A stretch of 21,667 nucleotides of DNA from Burkholderiales bacterium (GCA_947462175.1 CANHOE010000007.1:1-21667); one strand, 5' to 3'. Shown: positions 7,912 to 14,642, numbered from the stretch's first letter. The notes: generated by a model not told the origin, from the sequence alone. Made by a program: numbers and translations.

Positions 7912-8022
7912 GGCGAGAGTCCGGACGAGATTGATGTCAAACCATCGTAAGAACCTGCCGGCGGCACATAGCCCGGAACAATGGGGTCGAGACCGGGCAA
8001 TTCGGGCGCTTCCGACCGGCGA

Positions 8023-8790
8023 TCACCCCAGGCCGGCATAGCCGTCCCAGACCGTCTTGACGATCAGCGCCCCCACCACGCAAACGAAGACGTTTCGCAC
8101 AAAACCTGTGCCGCGCCGCAGTGCGAGATGGGTGCCGAGCAGGCTGCCCGCCACATTCGCCACAGCCATCAACGCAGCAAGCGGCCACCACACATGGCCT
8201 GTGAACCCAAACAGCAACAGCGCCGCCAGGTTGGTCGCGGTGTTCAGCAGCTTGGCGCTTGCGCTCGCATGCAGGAAGTCGAAGCCGAGCAGGCGAACGA
8301 AAAGGAACACAAAGAAGCTCCCTGTGCCCGGGCCGAAGAATCCGTCGTAGAAGCCGATCACCGCGCCGATCAGGCTGGCCAGCATGGCCTGTGCGCGTCC
8401 GTTGTACCGTGGTGCGTGCGTGAGCCCGAGGTCCTTGCGCAGCAGCGTGTAGACCAGCACGGCCAGCAGCACGAAAGGCAGGGTGCGGCGCAGACCGGTC
8501 GCATCGGTCATGGTCACCGACCAGGCGCCAGCAAAACTGCCGATGAGCGCCGCCGCAGCGGCTGGCAGCAGCGCACCCCATGGCAATGACACGCGCCGTG
8601 AATATTGCAGCGTGGCCCAGGCAGTGCCCCAGACGGCAGCGCCCTTGTTGGTGCCGAAGAGCGTGGCCGGGGCGGCGCTCGGGTACACGGCAAACAGCGC
8701 CGGTACCAGCACCAGACCGCCACCGCCGACGATCGCATCGACGAATCCCGCGAACAGCGAGGCCAGGATCAGCAGCGTGGTGTCAAGCAT
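8023..8790 (-). CDS. TauE/SafE (TSUP) family membrane transporter
   Basis: TSUP proteins are small integral membrane transporters, often for sulfite, sulfoacetate or other organosulfur anions, but many have no known substrate. The 255-aa product has the family hallmarks: the N-terminal TM with FAGFVDAIVGGGGLVLVPAL (about 14-33), then GTNKGAAVWGT (about 47-57) and, in the second half, the repeat-related GAVIGFYDGFFGPGTGSF block (about 137-154) and SASAKLLNTATNLAALLLF. Seven to eight hydrophobic segments are visible. Length is normal. The ATG at 8790 must be the start because TM1 begins immediately, yet there is no Shine-Dalgarno before it; instead a terminator-like hairpin sits 11-37 nt upstream. 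The start overlaps the stop of a possible 42-codon leader ORF. No sulfur metabolism genes are nearby, so the substrate is open. Confidence 0.92.
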   Translation of the reverse strand: MLDTTLLILASLFAGFVDAIVGGGGLVLVPALFAVYPSAAPATLFGTNKGAAVWGTAWATLQYSRRVSLPWGALLPAAAAALIGSFAGAWSVTMTDATGLRRTLPFVLLAVLVYTLLRKDLGLTHAPRYNGRAQAMLASLIGAVIGFYDGFFGPGTGSFFVFLFVRLLGFDFLHASASAKLLNTATNLAALLLFGFTGHVWWPLAALMAVANVAGSLLGTHLALRRGTGFVRNVFVCVVGALIVKTVWDGYAGLG

Positions 8791-8911
8791 CAGGAAACGA
8801 AAAAGCGCCGGGAGTACCGGCGCTTTTCGATTTTGACATGGGCCGATGGTGCGGCGCTGTCAGTGCGTCTGTCAGGCCATGCGCCTGCATCCGTTCGTGG
8901 TGTCTCCTCAT
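8783..8911 (-). CDS. Possible leader ORF overlapping the start of the TauE-family gene
   Basis: A 42-codon frame runs from an ATG at 8911, preceded by a purine-rich GAGGGGGG, to a TGA at 8783-8785. That stop overlaps the first two codons of the transporter gene in another frame. The peptide is unrecognised and notably His-rich in its first half (HH at 4-5, H11, HH at 21-22). Its codons 22-37 or so include the whole inverted repeat at 8801-8827. A ribosome translating it would melt that hairpin and arrive at the transporter start, which lacks its own Shine-Dalgarno. Codon bias is not strongly coding, so this may be chance. Confidence 0.35.
   Translation of the reverse strand: MRRHHERMQAHGLTDALTAPHHRPMSKSKSAGTPGAFSFPDA
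8801..8827 (-). terminator. Strong intrinsic-terminator hairpin just upstream of the TauE-family gene
   Basis: AAAAGCGCCGG (8801-8811) and CCGGCGCTTTT (8817-8827) form a perfect 11-bp inverted repeat around a 5-nt loop. On the minus strand the stem is followed by a run of T (TTTTTCGTTT), the classic rho-independent layout. It lies 221 nt after the histidine kinase stop and only 10 nt before the transporter ATG, so it either ends the regulator-kinase transcript or acts as an attenuator of the transporter. No promoter can fit between it and the ATG. Confidence 0.8.
8857..8875. repeat. Direct heptamer repeat in the leader of the TauE-family gene
   Basis: CTGTCAG occurs at 8857-8863 and again at 8869-8875 (12-bp period, plus-strand reading). 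Two half-sites about one helical turn apart would suit a DNA-binding regulator, but the same bases also lie in the possible leader ORF, where they encode the repeated Leu-Thr pairs' surroundings. Chance cannot be excluded. Confidence 0.3.
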
Positions 8912-8949
8912 CCCCCCTCGAATCAGGAGCTCGCCTTGGCGCCACTCCC

Positions 8950-8969
8950 TCTAGAAAACTGACTTTAGA
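8950..8969. promoter_or_regulatory. AT-rich imperfect dyad in the kinase-transporter intergenic region
   Basis: TCTAGAAAA at 8950-8958 and TTTAGA at 8964-8969 form a near-palindrome with one bulged base, in a small AT-rich island (about 8950-8973) within very GC-rich surroundings. Being upstream of the leader ORF at 8911, it is the most likely place for a transporter promoter or operator. I do not see a convincing -35/-10 pair. Confidence 0.3.
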
Positions 8970-9047
8970 TATACGTCGACCGCATGAGACCCGGGGGTTT
9001 CCCTGGGGCTGTGGCGTGGGAGCGACGATGGGCGAGCAGCCCGCGGC

Positions 9048-10622
9048 TCAGGCTGAGGGCAGGGTGAGCGTGACCGTGGTGCCGCGACCGGACTTGCTGG
9101 TCACCGACACCTCGCCACCGTGCAATTCGGCGATGCGTTTGACGATGGCCAGGCCCAGGCCCTTGCCGCCCTCTGATGAGGCAGGCTCCACGCTCTGCCG
9201 GCTTTGGTAGAAGCGATCGAAAAGGTGGGCGAGATCGGCTGCGGGAATGCCGGGCCCGGTGTCGCTGACGCTGACTTCAACGAGGCGCCGCGCAGGCCCT
9301 TCGCTGCCCTGAGGGCTCGTCTCGATGCGCCCGCGCGCGGCCAGCGTGACGCGTCCGCCGGTCGGGCAGAACTTCAACGCGTTGTCGACCAGGTTGGCCA
9401 CCGCACGTTCGAACAGTTCGATGTCGAGTGCGGCAAAGGTGGGCTGGTCACCAGCGGCGGGCTCGGCGACCAGGTCAACGCCTTGCCGCTCGGCGCGTGC
9501 GGCAAAGCGCAACGCGATGTCGTCGAGCAGCTCGGCGGCGTCGAGCAGTTCGGTGTGCAGCTTGAACTCGGGTTCGTCGAGCTGTGCCAGATCGCCCAGC
9601 GACTGCACCAGCTGCGCGGCATTACGGGTGTTGCGCAGAGCGACTTCCACCAGCTGCCGGTCGGCGGCTTGGTTCGGGTATCGGGCTGGATCGGCGGCCC
9701 AGCGCGTCTCGAGGGTTTCCAGGCAAGCCGCCGTGGCCGTCAACGGCGAGCGCAAGTCATGCGACAGGTTGCTGATGCCTTCGCGGCGGAAATGATCGAG
9801 GCGGCGCAGTGCTTCCCACTGGGCGCGCAGCGTCATCAACATCGCGCGAAAGCCGCTGGCGAGCTGACCGAACTCGTCGCGTGCGGCATGCAGGCCAAGG
9901 CTCTCCGGCGTACGGGAGAGCGCCGCATCGGCCGAGCTCGCCGTCAGGCCTTCGCGTTCGATCGCGGCCACCGCCTCGGTCAGCCGGCGCAGCGGGCGGG
10001 TGACCGTGGCGGTGATCCAGGCGGTGAGCAGCGTTGCCAGCGCCACGACCGCGAGGATGGATGCCAGCGCGGGCTGGGCGAAGGTGCTGCGAAAGGCCTC
10101 GGCACGGCCCTCGGACACCGCAGGTGATTGGCAGACCAGGTACAGGTAGCCAGCCACCGGCTGATCGGGGCGGATCACAGTGTTGGTGAGTGGCAGCGCA
10201 GCGATGATGGCGCCGCTGTCGGTACCCGGACGCTCGGGGTCTTCGCCCATCACATAGGGCATCGGCTTGGGCCCCATCGCCTCCATCAGCGGTTGCATCT
10301 TCACCCGGTAGCCCGCTGGTAATGACACCGCGCTGGTCGATGCGATGACCGAGCCGTCGGCGCGCAGGAGGTAGAGCTGGCTGTCAGGCTCGAAGAACAG
10401 CAGGCTGCGCAGGAAGACGGCGAACTCTTCCGGGTGCCGCTGCTGCATGTCGAGCATGCCGTTGTAGGTGGTGCCTACGCGCTGCAGGAAGGCATTCGCG
10501 CGGTAGTAGGTGGTCTCGTGCTCGAAGCGCTGGAAGGCGACCAGCACGGTGGCGATCACGCCCAGCGCTGTCAGCGCGCCGGTGACGAAGATCGTCAGCG
10601 CGATCTTGAAACGAACGCTCAT
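9048..10622 (-). CDS. Sensor histidine kinase (EnvZ/BaeS-like, HAMP-containing)
   Basis: This is the membrane sensor of a two-component system. The 524-aa product has TM1 (about 7-30), a periplasmic sensor of about 150 residues (31-182) of no family I recognise, TM2 (about 184-206), a HAMP linker (about 207-265), a HisKA dimerisation domain with LSHDLRSPLTA and the phospho-accepting His288, and a HATPase_c domain with N box NLVDNALKF (410-418), G1 box DTGPGIP (454-460) and G2 box GKGLGLAI (486-493). All catalytic boxes are intact. The sensor contains VYL-type core strands (SQLYLLRADGSVIASTSAV, and later VAGYLYLVC), suggestive of a PAS-like/dCache periplasmic fold. It follows the response regulator gene after a 31-bp gap on the same strand, so the two should be co-transcribed. 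The signal is unknown. Confidence 0.93.
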   Translation of the reverse strand: MSVRFKIALTIFVTGALTALGVIATVLVAFQRFEHETTYYRANAFLQRVGTTYNGMLDMQQRHPEEFAVFLRSLLFFEPDSQLYLLRADGSVIASTSAVSLPAGYRVKMQPLMEAMGPKPMPYVMGEDPERPGTDSGAIIAALPLTNTVIRPDQPVAGYLYLVCQSPAVSEGRAEAFRSTFAQPALASILAVVALATLLTAWITATVTRPLRRLTEAVAAIEREGLTASSADAALSRTPESLGLHAARDEFGQLASGFRAMLMTLRAQWEALRRLDHFRREGISNLSHDLRSPLTATAACLETLETRWAADPARYPNQAADRQLVEVALRNTRNAAQLVQSLGDLAQLDEPEFKLHTELLDAAELLDDIALRFAARAERQGVDLVAEPAAGDQPTFAALDIELFERAVANLVDNALKFCPTGGRVTLAARGRIETSPQGSEGPARRLVEVSVSDTGPGIPAADLAHLFDRFYQSRQSVEPASSEGGKGLGLAIVKRIAELHGGEVSVTSKSGRGTTVTLTLPSA

Positions 10623-10653
10623 GCCGGGGTGTCGGTCAACCCTGCGATGCGCT

Positions 10654-11379
10654 TCACGGCGGCGCCTCGCGCATCTTGTAGCCGGCGCCGCGCACCGTCA
10701 GGATCAGCTGCGGACGCATCGGGTCGGCTTCGAGCTTGCCACGCAGCCGGTTGATGTGGGTCGTGACGGTGTGCTCGTAACCGTCATGGGTGTAGCCCCA
10801 CACCGCGTTGAGCAACTGGCCGCGCGAGAACACATGGCCCGGGTGCTGCGCGAAGTACAGCAGCAGGTCGAATTCGAGCGCAGTGAAGTCGAGCAGCTTC
10901 TGGCGAAAGCGCACCTGGCGCTTGACCGGCAGGATCTCCAGGTCCCCGTTGCGCAGCATGCTCGCGCTGGCCTGGCCGCTGGCCCCGCTACCGGCCTGCG
11001 CCGCACGCAACATCTCGGCGCGGCGCAGCAGCGCCTTGACGCGGGCGAGCAACTCGGCCAGCGAGAACGGCTTGGTCAGGTAGTCGTCGGCGCCGAGCTC
11101 CAGGCCGAGCACACGGTCGAGCTCGGTGGACTTGGCCGTCAGCATCAGGATGGGGGTGCTGCGCCCGCGGGCACGCAGCGCCTTGCAGACCTCGAGCCCG
11201 TCCATGCCCGGCATCATCAGATCAAGGATCAGCAAGTCGCTGGCGAGCTCGTTCTGGCTGGCCAGCGCCGCCACGCCATCGGCCACTGCCATGACCTCGT
11301 AACCCGCTTGCTGCAGATTCATCGCCAGCAGGGCGCGAATGTCGGGCTGGTCTTCGGCAACGAGGATCTGGGCGGGCAT
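10654..11379 (-). CDS. Response regulator, OmpR/PhoB family (winged-helix)
   Basis: This is the DNA-binding partner of the adjacent kinase. From the ATG at 11379 the product is 241 aa. The receiver domain (about 4-117) has the acidic pair E9/D10, the phospho-acceptor Asp53 in ILDLMMPGMDG, Thr81 in MLTAKS and Lys103 in LTKPF. After a flexible Gly/Ala/Ser-rich linker (about 118-140) comes the Trans_reg_C winged helix, with LTALEFDLL-like FTALEFDLLLYFAQHPG, VFSRGQLLNAVWGY and the recognition-helix region VTTHINRLRGKLE. A GTG at 11400, with AAGAAG shortly upstream, would add 7 residues and is a possible alternative start. It is the first gene of the regulator-kinase operon and is divergent from the sigma factor gene across about 130 bp. 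Target genes are not known; the local ones are the obvious candidates. Confidence 0.94.
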   Translation of the reverse strand: MPAQILVAEDQPDIRALLAMNLQQAGYEVMAVADGVAALASQNELASDLLILDLMMPGMDGLEVCKALRARGRSTPILMLTAKSTELDRVLGLELGADDYLTKPFSLAELLARVKALLRRAEMLRAAQAGSGASGQASASMLRNGDLEILPVKRQVRFRQKLLDFTALEFDLLLYFAQHPGHVFSRGQLLNAVWGYTHDGYEHTVTTHINRLRGKLEADPMRPQLILTVRGAGYKMREAPP

Positions 11380-11508
11380 GCGGTCATTGTCGCGTGGCAC
11401 ATCCGCTTCTTACGGTGCAAATGTGACGTGGCTGTGAGGTTCAGCGAGGAGGGCGCGAGGTGGGATCGCCAGAGTCATCCCATCGACTCACCCGATCCGG
11501 AGCCCACC
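11380..11508. promoter_or_regulatory. Divergent intergenic region between response regulator and sigma factor
   Basis: This region must hold the promoters for the two-component operon (minus) and the sigma gene (plus). A short inverted repeat GAGTC (11472-11476) / GACTC (11485-11489) lies 20 bp before the sigma start codon, and GGAG at 11499-11502 is its ribosome site. No standard -35/-10 pair or recognisable ECF-type promoter stands out. Confidence 0.35.
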
Positions 11509-12093
11509 ATGCAGACCGCCCTTGCCCCCACCGCCGTGTCCTTCGCCGCTCTCCCGTTTGAATCTGCCTCGAACACCGCAACCCCTGTGGCCTGGACCGA
11601 CCTGGTCGCTCACCGCAGCCACCTCGTTCGCTTCGCACAGCGCAAGCTGCACGACCCGATGCTCGCCGAGGACGTGGTCCACGACGTCTTTGAAGCCGTG
11701 TTGTCTGGCCGCGCACTGTTCGCGGGCCGCTCGGCGCTGCGCTCCTGGCTGACCGGCATCCTGAAGCACAAGATCGTGGACCTGGTACGCCAACGTGCCG
11801 GCTACGACAGCCTCGATGACAGCGACTGCGTTGGCGATGACGGTGAAACCATCGCGCATGGTGCGATGGCCCTCGAGTGTCTGCAGCCACGCCCTGACGA
11901 ACTGGCCGAACAACGCGAATTCCTGGCCCACACCCTGGCTCGCATCGACGCGCTCCCGGCCAGCCTGCGCGAGGTGATGCACCTGCGGGTGCTGCAGGAC
12001 CAGCCGACCGACATGGTTTGCCGCGCGTTGTCGATCAGCGAGGACAACCTGTTCGTGCGCCTGCATCGCGCGCGCAGGCAACTCCTCTCGTAA
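11509..12093 (+). CDS. ECF-like RNA polymerase sigma-70 family factor
   Basis: This is an alternative sigma factor directing RNA polymerase to a dedicated set of promoters. The 194-aa product has an about 28-residue N-terminal extension, then sigma region 2 (about 30-96, with AEDVVHDVFEAVLSG and the RSALRSWLTGILKHKIVDLV helix for -10 recognition), a linker with many acidic residues (100-113), and sigma region 4 (about 140-192, ALPASLREVMHLRVLQDQ and then the helix-turn-helix ending LFVRLHRARRQL). The layout and the GILKHKIVDL signature resemble the sigma family TIGR02943, whose genes are often followed by a zinc-finger anti-sigma gene; none is present here, since the next gene is convergent. 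The ATG at 11509 is chosen for its GGAG six bases upstream and for the domain start; an open frame extends far upstream only as antisense of the response regulator. Confidence 0.9.
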   Translation: MQTALAPTAVSFAALPFESASNTATPVAWTDLVAHRSHLVRFAQRKLHDPMLAEDVVHDVFEAVLSGRALFAGRSALRSWLTGILKHKIVDLVRQRAGYDSLDDSDCVGDDGETIAHGAMALECLQPRPDELAEQREFLAHTLARIDALPASLREVMHLRVLQDQPTDMVCRALSISEDNLFVRLHRARRQLLS

Positions 12094-12100
12094 GCTGCGG

Positions 12101-12121
12101 CGCCCTCAGTCCTTCAGGGCG
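12101..12121. terminator. Weak hairpin between convergent sigma and GMC oxidoreductase genes
   Basis: CGCCCT (12101-12106) can pair with AGGGCG (12116-12121) around a 9-nt loop, 7 bases after the sigma stop. It overlaps the stop codon of the convergent gene. There is only a short T-rich stretch after it on the plus strand, so termination strength is doubtful. Confidence 0.3.
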
Positions 12122-13815
12122 TCTTCCGCAATCCACATCGCTGCGCGCTCGGCAATCATCAGCGTCGGCGCGCCGGTGTTACCGCTGGTGATCGTCGGCA
12201 TCACGCTCGCATCGGCGATGCGCAGGCCGGCGATACCGTGGACCCGCAGCCGTGCATCGACCACGGCCTGCGGGTCGCGGTTCGGGCCCATCTTGGCCGT
12301 GCCCACCGGATGGAAGATCGTGGTGCCGATCTCGCCCGCCAGCCGGCTCAGCTCGTCGTCGGACTGGAATTCCATGCCTGGCTTGACTTCGCGTGGCCGG
12401 TAGGTCGCGAGGGCTTGCTGCGTGATGATGCGCCGTGTCACGCGCAACGCATCGGCGGCCACCTGGCGGTCTTCTGTCGTGCTCAGGTAATTCGGCGCAA
12501 TGCATGGGGCATCGGTCGATTGCGCACTGCGCAGCCTCACTGAGCCACGGCTGGTCGGGTTCAGGTGGCACACGCTGGCGGTCAGCGCGTCGAACGCATG
12601 CAGCGGCTCACCGAATGCGTCGAGCGACAGCGGTTGCACGTGGTATTCCAGGTTCGCGTGGGCTTGTCTTGGATCACTGCGGGTAAAAACACCGAGTTGC
12701 GAGGGTGCCATGCTCAGAGGACCGGAACGCAACAGTGCGAATTCAATCGCCATCCTTGCCTTGCCCCACAGCGAGCGCGAAAGGGTGTTGAGCGTGGCCA
12801 CGCCCTCGACCGCATAGATCGATCGCAGCTGCAGGTGATCCTGGAGGTTCTCGCCGACGCCGGGCAGCTCGTGCAACGGTGTGATGCCCCTGTCTTGCAA
12901 CAAGGCTGCCGATCCGACGCCTGAAAGTTGCAACAGATGGGGTGTGCCGACTGCACCGGTGCACAGGATCACCTCCCGGGTCGCGTGGACCTGGATGGGT
13001 TCGCCACGATGGGCATCCCCTTGGCCGTCTCGAGGCAGCACCTCGACACCGATGGCGCGCGCGGGGCCGGGCATGCCCCCGCCGCCTGAACCCAGATCCA
13101 GCAGCACGCGCGAGATGTGTGCCCCCGTCCAGATCTGGAGGTTGTCCCGGTCCATCACTGGGCGCAGAAAACCCTTGGCCGTGTTCCAGCGCAGGCCTTT
13201 GCGCTGATTGACCTCGAAGTAGCCGACGCCTTCGTTGTCCCCACGGTTGAAATCATCGTTGGCCGGAATTCCAGCTTGGCGGGCGGCCTCAGCGAACGCA
13301 TCGAGTACCGGCCAGCGCAGACGCTGCCGCTCAACGCGCCATTCGCCACCCGCACGGACGCCTTTCTCGTCCCATCCGGGTGCCGCATGGAAGGCGTCGG
13401 CGCCGCGGTGGAAGTCTTCGTGCTTCAGGAAATGCGGCAGGCACTCCGCCCAGCTCCAACCGGGATTCGCCCCGAACCCGTCGCCTTCGCCCCAAGCGTC
13501 GTAATCCCGCGCCTGACCCCGCATGTAGATCATGCCGTTGATGCTGCTGCAGCCGCCGAGCACTTTGCCGCGCGGGTAGCGCAACGCCCGTCCACCCAGC
13601 CCGACCTCAGGTTCGGTGTGGAACATCCAATCGGTGCGCGGGTTGCCGATGCAGCGCAAGTAGCCCACCGGGATGTGGATCCAGCCATAGTCATCCTTGC
13701 CTCCCGCCTCTATCAAGAGCACGCGTTTGGTCGGATCGGCGCTGAGGCGGTTGGCCATCAGGCAGCCGGCCGTGCCGGCTCCGCAGACGATGTAGTCGTA
13801 AATGGGGCTGTTCAT
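12106..13815 (-). CDS. GMC family FAD-dependent oxidoreductase (choline/alcohol dehydrogenase-like)
   Basis: GMC enzymes oxidise alcohol groups (choline, aliphatic alcohols, sugars and others) with bound FAD. The 569-aa product starts YDYIVCGAGTAGCLMANRL (about 6-24), the FAD-binding beta-alpha-beta with GxGxxG, followed by the acidic Glu in LLIEAGG (about 33-39). The GMC signature 1 region RYPRGKVLGGCSSINGMIYM lies near residues 79-98, the second signature GAVGTPHLLQLSGVG in the middle, and the C-terminus carries TTIFHPVGTAKMG with the conserved catalytic His and NTGAPTLMIAERAA. Length is typical of BetA-like members (about 550-570). It lacks a signal peptide, so it is cytoplasmic. It stands alone, convergent with the sigma gene and divergent from the RRM gene; no betaine aldehyde dehydrogenase or BetI is nearby, so choline is not specifically supported as substrate. 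Confidence 0.93.
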   Translation of the reverse strand: MNSPIYDYIVCGAGTAGCLMANRLSADPTKRVLLIEAGGKDDYGWIHIPVGYLRCIGNPRTDWMFHTEPEVGLGGRALRYPRGKVLGGCSSINGMIYMRGQARDYDAWGEGDGFGANPGWSWAECLPHFLKHEDFHRGADAFHAAPGWDEKGVRAGGEWRVERQRLRWPVLDAFAEAARQAGIPANDDFNRGDNEGVGYFEVNQRKGLRWNTAKGFLRPVMDRDNLQIWTGAHISRVLLDLGSGGGGMPGPARAIGVEVLPRDGQGDAHRGEPIQVHATREVILCTGAVGTPHLLQLSGVGSAALLQDRGITPLHELPGVGENLQDHLQLRSIYAVEGVATLNTLSRSLWGKARMAIEFALLRSGPLSMAPSQLGVFTRSDPRQAHANLEYHVQPLSLDAFGEPLHAFDALTASVCHLNPTSRGSVRLRSAQSTDAPCIAPNYLSTTEDRQVAADALRVTRRIITQQALATYRPREVKPGMEFQSDDELSRLAGEIGTTIFHPVGTAKMGPNRDPQAVVDARLRVHGIAGLRIADASVMPTITSGNTGAPTLMIAERAAMWIAEDALKD

Positions 13816-13937
13816 CAGGGTTTCACCGCACTGGCGCTGCAGCCGTTAAAACAATATAGACAACTGATTCTTGAAAGCGCGCATTCGACCGCATTCCAGC
13901 AAAACAACACTTTGTTGCGCACGATTTTGAGAAGCCT

Positions 13938-13967
13938 TTGCGCGATATCGGCCAACTCACCCATAAT
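13938..13967 (+). promoter_or_regulatory. Candidate promoter of the RRM gene
   Basis: A -10-like CATAAT (13962-13967) sits 18 bp after TTGCGC (13938-13943) in a 252-bp, relatively AT-rich intergenic region. The -10 is good (5 of 6 to consensus) and the -35 poor (3 of 6). It would give a leader of roughly 95 nt before the RRM start codon. Confidence 0.35.
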
Positions 13968-13971
13968 AAAA

Positions 13972-14045
13972 ATTCTGTGTTCGGTAGCAGCGCCTTTGCT
14001 TGAATGGGTCAGGATAGGTTGAAGCTACACAGTTATTCTGTGTTC
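13972..14045 (+). repeat. 11-bp direct repeat and hairpin in the leader of the RRM gene
   Basis: ATTCTGTGTTC occurs perfectly at 13972-13982 and 14035-14045, 63 bp apart, both inside the presumed 5' leader. The second copy also forms the 3' arm of a hairpin, ACACAG (14027-14032) with CTGTGT (14038-14043), ending about 8 nt before the purine-rich ribosome site AAAGAAAGG (14051-14059). This arrangement could allow control of translation, for example by cold or by the protein itself binding its leader; that part is inference. Confidence 0.5.
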
Positions 14046-14067
14046 TCTGTAAAGAAAGGCGCTCGCA

Positions 14068-14577
14068 ATGGGCAACAAACTCTACGTCGGTAATCTGTCG
14101 TACAACGTACGAGACGATGATCTCCAGCAAACATTCGCTCAGTTCGGCACGGTGTCGTCGGCGAAGGTCATGATGGACCGCGAAACTGGTCGTTCCAAAG
14201 GCTTTGGATTTGTGGAAATGGGCTCTGATGCCGAGGCTCAGTCGGCCATCAATGGCATGAACGGCCAGCAAATGGACGGGCGCGCCCTGGTCGTCAATGA
14301 GGCTCGCCCACGCGAAGAGCGTCCGGGTGGCTTTGGTGGCGGCGGTCGCTCTGGCGGCGGCGGTGGTTATGGCGGCGGCGGTGGCGGCTACGGCGGTGGC
14401 GGTGCAGGCCGTTCCGGTGGCGGCGGTGGTGGTTATGGCGGCGGCGGTGGTTACGGCGGCGGTGGTGGTGGTGGTCGCTCTGGCGGTGGTGGCGGCTACG
14501 GCGGTGGCGGCGGTGGTCGCTCTGGCGGCGGTGGCGGCTACGGCGGTGGCGGCGGTGGCAGCCGCGGCGGATACTGA
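14068..14577 (+). CDS. Glycine-rich RNA-binding protein with one RRM domain
   Basis: The 169-aa product has a single RNA recognition motif (about 3-82) with intact RNP2 LYVGNL (5-10) and RNP1 KGFGFVEM (44-51), including the aromatic residues that stack on RNA bases. The tail (about 86-169) is almost pure Gly with spaced Tyr, Arg and Ser (units like RSGGGGGYGGGG). This architecture matches cyanobacterial Rbp and plant/animal glycine-rich RNA-binding proteins; in bacteria such proteins are cytoplasmic and often cold- or stress-induced. A good ribosome site, AAAGAAAGG, lies about 8 nt before the ATG. The gene is monocistronic: its own leader upstream and a strong hairpin terminator 33 nt after the stop. 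The tail length is likely variable between strains because it is encoded by near-tandem repeats. RNA targets are unknown. Confidence 0.95.
   Translation: MGNKLYVGNLSYNVRDDDLQQTFAQFGTVSSAKVMMDRETGRSKGFGFVEMGSDAEAQSAINGMNGQQMDGRALVVNEARPREERPGGFGGGGRSGGGGGYGGGGGGYGGGGAGRSGGGGGGYGGGGGYGGGGGGGRSGGGGGYGGGGGGRSGGGGGYGGGGGGSRGGY
14476..14559 (+). repeat. Two 42-bp tandem repeats in the glycine-rich tail
   Basis: The unit at 14476-14517 is repeated at 14518-14559 with only two base differences, both silent third-position changes. Each encodes Arg-Ser, five Gly, Tyr, six Gly. Looser copies precede it from about 14346. Period is a multiple of three, so expansion or loss by slippage keeps the frame. 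Confidence 0.9.
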
Positions 14578-14610
14578 GCCTTCGCCCAGACGCTGAAAGA
14601 TTGTTCGTTC

Positions 14611-14642
14611 AAAACGGCTGCACTGCGAAGTGCAGCCGTTTT
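14611..14642. terminator. Bidirectional terminator between the RRM gene and the convergent SDR gene
   Basis: AAAACGGCTGCACT (14611-14624) and AGTGCAGCCGTTTT (14629-14642) form a perfect 14-bp stem closed by a GCGA (GNRA-type) tetraloop. A/T runs at both ends give a U tail in either direction. It lies 33 nt after the RRM stop and just 4 nt beyond the SDR stop, so it can end transcripts from both sides. Confidence 0.92.

Noticed and set aside
7934..7939. Perfect TTGACA on the minus strand upstream of the HDOD gene
   Set aside because: A matching -10 would have to overlap the start codon and none is present, so it is unlikely to be the promoter's -35.
6961..7950. Plus-strand open frame of 329 codons opposite the HDOD gene
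   Set aside because: Antisense to a gene with recognisable domain features; composition is that of a shadow frame.
10510..11508. Extension of the sigma factor frame upstream by 333 codons
   Set aside because: The extension is antisense to the response regulator and kinase; sigma family length and the GGAG site both support the start at 11509.
14346..14559. Repeats of the RRM gene considered as a CRISPR-like or satellite array
   Set aside because: The repeats are in-frame coding units with no unique spacers.
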